From Aeromonas caviae (GTDB taxonomy: Bacteria > Pseudomonadota > Gammaproteobacteria > Enterobacterales > Aeromonadaceae), in the NCBI RefSeq assembly GCF_000819785.1, contig NZ_CDBK01000094.1, positions 21,273-85,272 of the forward strand: a stretch of DNA of 64,000 bases. The letters are read 5' to 3'. Numbering within the stretch: position 1 is the stretch's first letter; the number at the start of each line of letters is the position of its first letter. The notes beneath the pieces are model-generated. The model saw only the letters and a list, made by a program, of their open reading frames with translations, was not told where the DNA came from and made no database searches. The position numbers were made by a program, and so were the translations under genes. Shown here one piece after another: positions 57,480 to 64,000 of the stretch.

Positions 57480-57557
57480 ACTGCGCCCCTGCCCTACACT
57501 GCTTAGCAGACAACCCACGATCCCGTGCCCGTCTGGCACGCCAACCCGGGAGGCAAC

Positions 57558-57962
57558 ATGGCCGCCACCGCATCTCTTCCCCGGCAACAGCCCGCCGTCG
57601 ATCCCAGCAAGGCCCTGCCCGTGGTGTTTAGCATCCTGGACAAATGGCAGTGCAGCACGGATGAACAGCTCAGGCTGCTTGGCATTACCTCCCGCTCCAC
57701 CCTGAACAAGTACAAGGAGGCCAGCGGCGGTATTCGGCTGAGCGCCGATCTCCAGGAGCGGATGAGCTATCTGCTCAACATCCACAAGAGCCTGCGGCTG
57801 CTGTTCAGCCTGGATGAGAGCATCTATGGCTGGGTGCGCAAACCCAACAGCCACCCCTTCTTCGCCGGGCGCAGCGCGATGGAGGTCATGCAGGGTGGGC
57901 GGGTGGCCGATCTCTACGAAGTGGCCACCCGGCTGCACGCCTGGCGCGGGGAGATGGCCTGA
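57558..57962 (+). CDS. Xre/MbcA/ParS-family antitoxin of RES toxin
   Basis: The 134-residue protein has an N-terminal helix-turn-helix (about 20-70, LDKWQCSTDEQLRLLGITSR) and the C-terminal DUF2384 toxin-binding domain (about 80-130, with IYGWVRKPNSHPFFAGRSAM). Antitoxins of this type neutralise RES toxins by covering their active site, and repress their own promoter. GGGAGG lies 5 bases before the ATG at 57558. The TGA stop overlaps the toxin start codon (TGATG). Confidence 0.9.
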   Translation: MAATASLPRQQPAVDPSKALPVVFSILDKWQCSTDEQLRLLGITSRSTLNKYKEASGGIRLSADLQERMSYLLNIHKSLRLLFSLDESIYGWVRKPNSHPFFAGRSAMEVMQGGRVADLYEVATRLHAWRGEMA

Positions 57963-58651
57963 TGTCCTCCCCGCCCTTGCGCACCTTCCACAATGCCTGC
58001 GCCTATCGCATCATTCCGAGCCGCTTTCCCCCCATCTGCCTCTATGAAGACGTCGCTACCGCCGACGAGCTGGAGGCGGTCTGGGCCGTCGAGGCCCTGA
58101 CCAACGACAGGCTGAGGGAAGAGGCGGGCGAGCTGATGCGGGTGCCCAGGGAAGACTGGCTGGTGGGGCTGCCCGGCGGCAGCTATGTGATGGCCGCCTT
58201 CACCCACCTCAATCCCGAGGGTGCCCGTTTCACCACGGGGGACTTTGGCGGCTACTATTGTGCCCCCTCCCTCGACACCGGCATCAAGGAGACGGTCTAC
58301 CACAGGGAGCGGATCTTCGGGTACACCCGGGAGCCGGCCCAGAAGGTGCAGATGCGGGTGATCCAGGCGCAGTTCAGCGCCAGCCTCATCGACATCACGG
58401 GCCCGGCGTTTCTGCCAGGCCCCCTCTATCACGCCACCGATTACGGCCCCGCCCAGGCCTTCGCCCGGGAGCAGAAGGTCGCCGGGGCGGACGGCATCCA
58501 CTACCGCTCGGTGCGCCACCCCGGTCACGACTGTCACGTGCTCTATCGCCCCCGTCTGGTCAGCCGGGTGGACCACGCCCGTCATCTGGAGTACCACTGG
58601 AGCGGCGAGGCCATCACCCATGTACTGGAGATCCGCCTCTACGGTGAATAG
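57962..58651 (+). CDS. RES-domain toxin, NAD+ phosphorylase type
   Basis: RES toxins degrade cellular NAD+ and stop growth. The 229-residue product has the family's conserved order Arg89 in GARFTTGDF, Tyr98-Tyr99, Glu110 in IKETVYH, and Ser183 in HYRSVRHPG, the likely active-site residues. The N-terminal YRIIPSRFPP segment is also typical. It is directly coupled with the antitoxin gene and followed by a strong terminator, so the two form a complete toxin-antitoxin operon. Confidence 0.9.
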   Translation: MSSPPLRTFHNACAYRIIPSRFPPICLYEDVATADELEAVWAVEALTNDRLREEAGELMRVPREDWLVGLPGGSYVMAAFTHLNPEGARFTTGDFGGYYCAPSLDTGIKETVYHRERIFGYTREPAQKVQMRVIQAQFSASLIDITGPAFLPGPLYHATDYGPAQAFAREQKVAGADGIHYRSVRHPGHDCHVLYRPRLVSRVDHARHLEYHWSGEAITHVLEIRLYGE

Positions 58652-58665
58652 CGTCTACCAGGACA

Positions 58666-58698
58666 AAAAAAGCCCCGCCAGATTGGCGGGGCTTTTTG
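58666..58698. terminator. Bidirectional terminator between the RES toxin and rhlE
   Basis: AAAAAGCCCCGCCA (58667-58680) and TGGCGGGGCTTTTT (58684-58697) form a 14-bp stem with a 3-base loop, A run on the left and T run on the right. Confidence 0.9.
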
Positions 58699-58737
58699 TA
58701 TCAACCGAACAGTGGGGGAGCCTGGCTCCCTGGCCGC

Positions 58738-60138
58738 TTACTGGTTGTGGCTGGCGCGACGGGGACGACGGGCCTGGGCCGGTTTGGCGGCGCCGCCTTC
58801 CGGACGCTGACCGCCCTGGGGCTTGGGCTTGCCACCGTTGCCGGAGCGATTACCGCCGCCATTGCCACCGTTGGCAGAGCGACCGGCACCCTGACGCTGG
58901 CCCTGACCTTGCGGGCGCGGCGCACGGCGCTGCTCGCTCGGATCGCGCGGCTCTTTGCGAAGCGGCGCGCCGATGCCACGGGCGATGTTGTCGAGGGTCT
59001 CGCGGGAGGCTTCAAAACCGGCCACCTGCTCGCACGGAATGTTCTGCTTGGTCAGCCGCTCGATGGCCTTGATGAGCTTGCCTTCATCGGCCGCGACCAG
59101 GGAGATGGCGTGACCGGCGGCGCCGGCACGACCGGTACGGCCGATACGGTGCACGTAATCTTCCGCCACGTTCGGCAGCTCGAAGTTGACCACCTGCGGC
59201 AGTTTGTCGATGTCCAGACCACGGGCGGCGATGTCGGTCGCCACCAGCACCTTGACGCTGCCATCCTTGAAGCCGGCCAGGGCACGGGTACGGGCACCCT
59301 GGCTCTTGTTGCCGTGGATGGCGGCGGCGCTGACGCCGTTCTTGTCGAGGGTCTCGGCAACGCGGTTGGCCATGTGCTTGGTACGGGTGAACACCAGCAC
59401 CTGCTGCCAGTCGTTGCTGGTGACCAGGTGGCTCAGCAGGGCAATCTTGTTGGCCTTGTCACAGGGGTGTACCAGCTGCTCGATGCGCTCGGCGGTGCTG
59501 TTGCGCGGGGTCACTTCGATCACCGCCGGGTTGTCCAGCAGACCGGTGGCCAGCTCGCGAATTTCGTCGGCGAAGGTGGCAGAGAACAGCAGGTTCTGGC
59601 GCTTCTTCGGCAGCAGGGCCAGAATGCGGCGGATGTCGCGGATAAAGCCCATGTCGAGCATGCGATCCGCTTCGTCCAGTACCAGGATCTCCACTTCGTC
59701 GAACTTGACGGCGTTCTGGTTGTAGAGATCCATCAGGCGGCCCGGGCAGGCCACCAGCACGTCCAGACCACGGCGGGTCGCCATCATCTGCGGGTTGATG
59801 CTCACGCCGCCAAATACCACGTGGCTGCGGATCGGCAGGTGTTTGCCGTAGTTGCGCACGCTCTCGCCCACCTGGGCGGCCAGCTCGCGGGTCGGGGTCA
59901 GCACCAGGGCACGGATGCGATTCGGGGAAACCTTGCGCTTGCTTTCAGTCAGACGCTGCAGCATCGGCAGGGTAAAACCTGCGGTCTTGCCGGTCCCGGT
60001 CTGGGCGGCGGCCATCAGATCACGGCCAGCCAGTACCGCCGGGATCGCTTGTTGCTGAATGGGAGACGGGGTGTCGTAGCCTTGCTCGGCAACGGCACGC
60101 AACAAGGGTTCGGCCAGACCGAGGGAAGTAAAACTCAT
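58738..60138 (-). CDS. rhlE: ATP-dependent RNA helicase RhlE
   Basis: RhlE is a DEAD-box helicase involved in ribosome assembly and RNA turnover. The 466-residue protein starts [21 protein letters not shown] and has the Q motif, Walker [16 protein letters not shown] in [17 protein letters not shown] in LLFSATF, and motif [12 protein letters not shown]. After about residue 370 a low-complexity tail, rich in Arg, Gly and Gln and typical of RhlE, extends to the C-terminus. E. coli RhlE has 454 residues. It is a single gene on the minus strand. Confidence 0.95.
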   Translation of the reverse strand: MSFTSLGLAEPLLRAVAEQGYDTPSPIQQQAIPAVLAGRDLMAAAQTGTGKTAGFTLPMLQRLTESKRKVSPNRIRALVLTPTRELAAQVGESVRNYGKHLPIRSHVVFGGVSINPQMMATRRGLDVLVACPGRLMDLYNQNAVKFDEVEILVLDEADRMLDMGFIRDIRRILALLPKKRQNLLFSATFADEIRELATGLLDNPAVIEVTPRNSTAERIEQLVHPCDKANKIALLSHLVTSNDWQQVLVFTRTKHMANRVAETLDKNGVSAAAIHGNKSQGARTRALAGFKDGSVKVLVATDIAARGLDIDKLPQVVNFELPNVAEDYVHRIGRTGRAGAAGHAISLVAADEGKLIKAIERLTKQNIPCEQVAGFEASRETLDNIARGIGAPLRKEPRDPSEQRRAPRPQGQGQRQGAGRSANGGNGGGNRSGNGGKPKPQGGQRPEGGAAKPAQARRPRRASHNQ

Positions 60139-60443
60139 AGTTACCTGCTAGGGATAGGGGCGCCAAAGATCGTGGTGGGGCTCCTCTGCTGAGCCGATGC
60201 CATCTCACAGGATCCGGGCCTATAGAGAAAACAACGATTTCCCCGGGGAGCAGAGCAAAGGGGAAAGAATAGAGGCGCAGTCTAACGGAGTTGACGCACT
60301 TAGACGAGGAAAATGTGATGCACCTCCCAGCGCGGCTGGAAATAGCGACAAAGGCAGGACAAAATGGCCCGAATCGCCGTATGTATCAAAGCCCCTGCAC
60401 AGCCTGCCGGGGACGGCGCGATACACGGAACAGGAGGTTTTGA
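60139..60443. other. Divergent control region between rhlE and the solute-binding gene
   Basis: A 305-base gap that must carry promoters for both directions. Only one fair promoter is seen, at 60291-60319 on the plus strand. No RNA gene or repeat is apparent. Confidence 0.4.
60291..60319 (+). promoter_or_regulatory. Candidate promoter of the solute-binding gene
   Basis: TTGACG (60291-60296) and TGTGAT (60314-60319) are separated by 17 bases, 125 bases before the start codon. Confidence 0.35.
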
Positions 60444-61262
60444 TTGAAACGGAAGTTCACCCCCACCGCCCGGCGCATGCTGGGCCTCGTCTTGCCCCTG
60501 CTCTTCGCCCAGCCCATCGTCGCCAGGGAGACCCTGTCGGTGGCCTGGAGCCACTGGCCCCCTTTCAGTCAAATCGCTGCCGACGGCACCCTCGGCGGAC
60601 TGGACGTGACCCTGACCCGCCAGATCCTGGGCAAGGCAGGCGTTGAGCCCGCCTTTCGCAACCTCCCCTGGGCCCGGGCCCTCTACCTCATGGAGCGCCA
60701 GCAGCTGGACGTGGCCATGGGCGCCCTCAAGACCCCCGAGCGGGAGCGGTTCGCCCGCTTCTCCGCCCCCTATCGGCGCGCCAGCTTCGTGCTGCTGAGC
60801 CAGCGCCCGCAGGCCGGGGAGCCCGACAGCTGGCAAGGGTTCACCGAGCTGGCAACCCTGTGCCAGGCCAAGGGGCTGCGCCTTGGCAAGCTGCGGGGCA
60901 CCCGCCCCCTGCCGATGAGCGAGGAGTGCCCCGCCCTCGGGCAGGCGAGCGAATACAACAGCGATGACAGGCTGCTCACCCTCTTGCTGGCGCGCCGCCT
61001 CGACGGCGTCATCATGGAGTGGCAGTACGCCCGCTACCGGCTCGGCCAGCTCGGGGCGAGCGATGCCATCCAGTGTGAGGTGCTCTTGCACCAGCAGCCG
61101 GTGCGCCTGATGTTTGCCAAAGAGGCCGTGAGCGATGAGGCGCTCGCCCGCATCGATGCCGCCATCGCCACCCTGCCCTCACCGGATCCCGCCTTTGCGC
61201 CGCCCCGCTGCCGCCTGGATGCAACCCGGACCCCATCGCTCTCGACGCCATCGGCCCCCTGA
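60444..61262 (+). CDS. Periplasmic solute-binding family 3 protein
   Basis: This 272-residue protein is a type II periplasmic binding protein of the amino-acid (SBP_bac_3) type. It has a signal peptide (MKRKFTPTARRMLGLVLPLL ... VARE) and the two-lobed fold signatures SVAWSHWPPFSQ, GGLDVTLTRQILGKAG and LDVAMGALKTPERERF. No permease or ATPase gene is next to it, so it may be an orphan binding protein or sensor. The start is TTG at 60444, with AGGAGG 6 bases upstream. The C-terminus after about residue 250 is low complexity. Confidence 0.8.
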   Translation: MKRKFTPTARRMLGLVLPLLFAQPIVARETLSVAWSHWPPFSQIAADGTLGGLDVTLTRQILGKAGVEPAFRNLPWARALYLMERQQLDVAMGALKTPERERFARFSAPYRRASFVLLSQRPQAGEPDSWQGFTELATLCQAKGLRLGKLRGTRPLPMSEECPALGQASEYNSDDRLLTLLLARRLDGVIMEWQYARYRLGQLGASDAIQCEVLLHQQPVRLMFAKEAVSDEALARIDAAIATLPSPDPAFAPPRCRLDATRTPSLSTPSAP

Positions 61263-61285
61263 GGCAGGCGCCGGCAAAAATCCAT

Positions 61286-61311
61286 GAAAAAGGCGACCCT
61301 GGGGTCGCCTT
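61286..61311 (-). terminator. Terminator after aroC
   Basis: AAGGCGACCC (61290-61299) and GGGTCGCCTT (61302-61311) form a 10-bp stem. On the minus strand a run of five T follows. Confidence 0.7.
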
Positions 61312-61349
61312 GTGGTATCTGGTGATCACTCACCTGGCCCGCCGCGTGA

Positions 61350-62438
61350 TCAGCGCAGCTGCGGGGTCTGGGTGTGCACGCCCTGGTTCTGGGCGCGGTG
61401 GCGCAGCAGGTGATCCATCAGCACCAGGGCCAGCATGGCCTCGGCGATGGGCACGGCACGGATGCCGACGCAGGGGTCGTGACGACCCTTGGTGATCATC
61501 TCGGTGGCCTCACCGCTGGTGGTGATGGTCTTGCCCGGCACCGTGATGCTGGAGGTAGGCTTGAGGGCCATGCTCACCACGATCTCCTGACCCGACGAAA
61601 TGCCCCCCAGGATGCCCCCCGCATGATTGCTGGCAAAGCCGGTCGGAGTCATCTCGTCCCGATGCTCGGAGCCTTTTTGCTCCACCACCGCGAAGCCGTC
61701 ACCGATCTCCACCCCTTTCACCGCGTTGATGCCCATCATGGCGTGGGCGATGTCGGCGTCGAGGCGGTCGAACACCGGCTCCCCCAGGCCCACCGGCACG
61801 TTGCGCGCCACGACGCACACCTTGGCCCCCACGCTGTTGCCCTCTTTCTTGAGGGCACGCATGTATTCATCCAGCGCCTCCAGCTTGCCCGCATCGGGGA
61901 AGAAGAAGGGATTCTGCTCGATCTGGCTCTCGTCGAACCCTTCCGCCTTGATGGGGCCGAGCTGGGAGAGAAAACCCACGATCTCGATGCCGTGCACCTG
62001 TTTCAGATACTTCTTGGCGATGGCCCCCGCCGCGACCCGCATGGCGGTCTCGCGGGCCGAGGAGCGGCCGCCGCCACGGTAGTCACGCTGGCCGTACTTC
62101 TGGTGATAGGTGTAGTCGGCGTGACCCGGACGGAACAGATCCTTGATCTCGGAGTAGTCCTTGGAGCGCTGATCGGTGTTCTCGATGAGCAGCCCGATGG
62201 AGGTGCCGGTAGTCTTGCCCTCGAACACCCCGGAGAGGATCTTCACCTCGTCCGCCTCGCGGCGCTGGGTGGTGTAGCGGGACGTGCCGGGCTTGCGCCT
62301 GTCCAGATCCCCCTGCAAATCGTCTTCGCTTATCTCCAGCCCCGGCGGGCAGCCGTCGACCACGGCGCCCAGCGCCAGACCGTGGCTCTCGCCGAAGGTG
62401 GTGACCCGAAAGAGTTGGCCGAAACTGTTCCCTGCCAT
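61350..62438 (-). CDS. aroC: Chorismate synthase
   Basis: AroC makes chorismate from EPSP with reduced FMN, the last shared step of aromatic amino acid synthesis. The 362-residue length matches E. coli (361). It starts [20 protein letters not shown], signature 1 of the family, and has [14 protein letters not shown], then [18 protein letters not shown] and the C-terminal signature with [17 protein letters not shown]. It lies 16 bases after prmB. Confidence 0.97.
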   Translation of the reverse strand: MAGNSFGQLFRVTTFGESHGLALGAVVDGCPPGLEISEDDLQGDLDRRKPGTSRYTTQRREADEVKILSGVFEGKTTGTSIGLLIENTDQRSKDYSEIKDLFRPGHADYTYHQKYGQRDYRGGGRSSARETAMRVAAGAIAKKYLKQVHGIEIVGFLSQLGPIKAEGFDESQIEQNPFFFPDAGKLEALDEYMRALKKEGNSVGAKVCVVARNVPVGLGEPVFDRLDADIAHAMMGINAVKGVEIGDGFAVVEQKGSEHRDEMTPTGFASNHAGGILGGISSGQEIVVSMALKPTSSITVPGKTITTSGEATEMITKGRHDPCVGIRAVPIAEAMLALVLMDHLLRHRAQNQGVHTQTPQLR

Positions 62439-62454
62439 GGATGCTCCTTGCTGC

Positions 62455-63390
62455 TTAGTTCTTGTAAATGGCGAAATGGGCCTGGTACTGCTCGAGCTCT
62501 GCGCGGGTCATCACAAAGACGCCGTGACCGCCGTTCTCGAACTCGACCCAGGTGAAGGGCACCTCGGGGAACTGGGCTTCCAGGTGGATCATGCTGTTGC
62601 CCACCTCGACCACCAGCACCCCATCCTCTTTCAGGAAGTCGGCGGCATTGGCCAGCAGGCGCTTGGTGAGCTTGAGGCCGTCGGAGCCAGACGCCAGGGC
62701 CAGCTCCGGCTCGTGGCGAAACTCCTCCGGCAGATCCGACATGTCTTCGGAGTCCACGTAGGGCGGGTTGGAGACGATGAGATCGTACTTGTCACCGGCC
62801 GGCAGATCCCGGAACAGATCGGAGCGAATGGGGATGACCTGCTGCTCCAGCCCGTGATCGTTGATGTTGCGCTCGGCCACGTTGAGGGCATCGACGCTGA
62901 TGTCGATGGCATCCACTTCCGCATGGGGGAACTCGTGGGCCATGATGATGGCGATGCAGCCGGAGCCGGTGCACAAGTCCATGATCCGGGTCGGTTCGTC
63001 TTTCAGGAAGGGGGCGAACCGGTTGGCCACCATCTCGGCGATGGGGGAGCGCGGGATGAGCACCCGTTCGTCCACGTAGAATTCCCAGCCCGCATACCAG
63101 GCCTTGTTGGTCAGGTAGGGCGCCGGAATGCGCTCCTGCACGCGGCGGATGATGAGCTCGGCGATGCGGTGGCGCTCACTGGTGGTCAGGCGGGAGTGGC
63201 GCATGGCGGGATCCACGTCCGGCGGCAGATGTAACGCGGGCAGCACCAGTTGCACGGCCTCATCCCAGGCGTTGTCGGTACCATGTCCGTAGAAGATCCC
63301 GGCGTCGTTGAAACGACTCATGGCCCAGCGCAACATGTCCTGGATGGTGTGCATTTCGGCAACCACCTCATCGATAAATATCTTGTCCAA
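62455..63390 (-). CDS. prmB: Ribosomal protein L3 glutamine methyltransferase, TTG start
   Basis: PrmB methylates a glutamine of ribosomal protein L3. The 311-residue protein (E. coli 310) has the SAM motif [12 protein letters not shown] and the catalytic NPPY in [12 protein letters not shown]. Similarity to E. coli PrmB starts at [13 protein letters not shown] at 63390 precedes it, with GGAGG 5 bases upstream, so I take this as the start. The first ATG in frame lies 28 codons upstream, in an unconserved region; the next ATG downstream would lose conserved residues. Divergent from smrB. Confidence 0.93.
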   Translation of the reverse strand: MDKIFIDEVVAEMHTIQDMLRWAMSRFNDAGIFYGHGTDNAWDEAVQLVLPALHLPPDVDPAMRHSRLTTSERHRIAELIIRRVQERIPAPYLTNKAWYAGWEFYVDERVLIPRSPIAEMVANRFAPFLKDEPTRIMDLCTGSGCIAIIMAHEFPHAEVDAIDISVDALNVAERNINDHGLEQQVIPIRSDLFRDLPAGDKYDLIVSNPPYVDSEDMSDLPEEFRHEPELALASGSDGLKLTKRLLANAADFLKEDGVLVVEVGNSMIHLEAQFPEVPFTWVEFENGGHGVFVMTRAELEQYQAHFAIYKN

Positions 63391-63455
63391 ATCCACCTCC
63401 AAGTCGAGTAATATCCGGCCCGAGAATTTTATACAGCGAGCAAGACGAGTACCTG

Positions 63456-63980
63456 ATGAAAAAAACGCCCTCACTCACAGACGAGGAAAGCCTGCTGTTT
63501 CGTGATGCTGTCAAAGGTACCCGGAAAATTAAGCAAGATACCATAAGGGCCTCCTCAAGCCCGGTCAAGCAGAAACGCGAAGTGCGCGAGAGCCGCGAAA
63601 AGCTTGGGGTTGACCACTTTTTCAGCGACGAGTACCAGCCCCATCTCGAGGCGGACGGGCCGACCCGTTACGTGCGCGACGACGTGTCAAAATTCGAGCT
63701 GAAAAAGCTCAAGCGCGGCAGCTACCCGCCGGAGATTTATCTGGATCTGCACGGCATGAACCAGCACCAGGCCAAGCAGGAGCTGGCGGCCCTGCTCACC
63801 CTGTGCCGAAAAGAGAACATCCACGTCGCCTCGGTGATGCACGGCATCGGCAAGCACATCCTCAAGCAGCGCATTCCGAGCTGGCTGGCCCAGCACCCCG
63901 CTGTGCGCGCCTTTCACCAGGCGCCGCGGGAGTGGGGGGGCGAGAGCGCCATCCTGGTGCTGCTGGACATCGAGGAGTGA
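63456..63980 (+). CDS. smrB: Smr-domain endonuclease SmrB (ribosome collision)
   Basis: SmrB cleaves mRNA between collided ribosomes. The 174-residue protein has a basic N-terminal tail that in E. coli contacts the ribosome (VREREK-like [12 protein letters not shown]), and a C-terminal Smr domain (about 90-170) with the catalytic [14 protein letters not shown] and [16 protein letters not shown]. The gene order prmB-aroC divergent from smrB matches E. coli. Confidence 0.95.
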   Translation: MKKTPSLTDEESLLFRDAVKGTRKIKQDTIRASSSPVKQKREVRESREKLGVDHFFSDEYQPHLEADGPTRYVRDDVSKFELKKLKRGSYPPEIYLDLHGMNQHQAKQELAALLTLCRKENIHVASVMHGIGKHILKQRIPSWLAQHPAVRAFHQAPREWGGESAILVLLDIEE

Positions 63981-64000
63981 CCCCCTTCCCCGCCCCGCCT

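Noticed and set aside
56028..57938. 636-codon minus-strand frame over tyrP and the antitoxin
   Set aside because: Spans two plus-strand genes and a terminator; composition is not protein-like.

Overview
The window looks like core chromosome of a GC-rich gammaproteobacterium, most likely Aeromonas. This is inferred from protein resemblance and gene order: proQ-msrC, a ccoNOQP-ccoHIS-fnr-uspE-ttcA block, thrS-infC-rpmI-rplT-pheST-ihfA, nrdAB-yfaE, and smrB/prmB-aroC. No database search was possible. I saw no rRNA, tRNA, CRISPR array, insertion sequence or prophage.

Left part (1-14.8 kb). The start of prc, then proQ and msrC, read leftwards. The cbb3 oxidase genes (ccoN, ccoO, ccoQ, ccoP) and its assembly genes (ccoH, ccoI, ccoS, a TauE/SafE-like membrane gene) read rightwards into the oxygen regulator fnr, which carries a perfect FNR box just before its start. 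uspE and ttcA follow, then two poorly known envelope genes and a glutathione S-transferase. Next (14.8-20.9 kb) is a complete ribose operon, rbsDACBKR, behind a CRP-like site and a perfect 16-bp palindromic operator.

Signalling region (20.9-29.9 kb). A leftward run encodes a BvgS/VieS-like hybrid kinase, a response regulator whose C-terminus looks like a degenerate EAL domain, a GNAT acetyltransferase, a CobB sirtuin, a small molybdopterin-binding-fold protein, and a GGDEF protein with a degenerate EAL-like tail. This is the least ordinary part of the window.

Translation block (29.9-37 kb). thrS, infC, rpmI, rplT, pheS, pheT and ihfA read leftwards. infC starts with a rare ATA codon. The thrS leader holds a hairpin that imitates a threonine tRNA anticodon arm.

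Right part (37-64 kb). A Sel1-repeat protein lies divergent from a radical SAM gene that has a consensus LexA box at its start. Then come gyrA, ubiG with a HAD phosphatase, nrdAB-yfaE (with DnaA and NrdR boxes), mltA, a DUF1289 gene, fruBKA divergent from cra (with two Cra operators), a TyrP-type permease, an Xre/RES toxin-antitoxin pair, rhlE, a solute-binding protein, aroC, prmB (TTG start) and smrB.

Overall the window is housekeeping metabolism and translation with rich local regulation. The accessory elements are few: the toxin-antitoxin pair, the signalling cluster and some small unknown genes.
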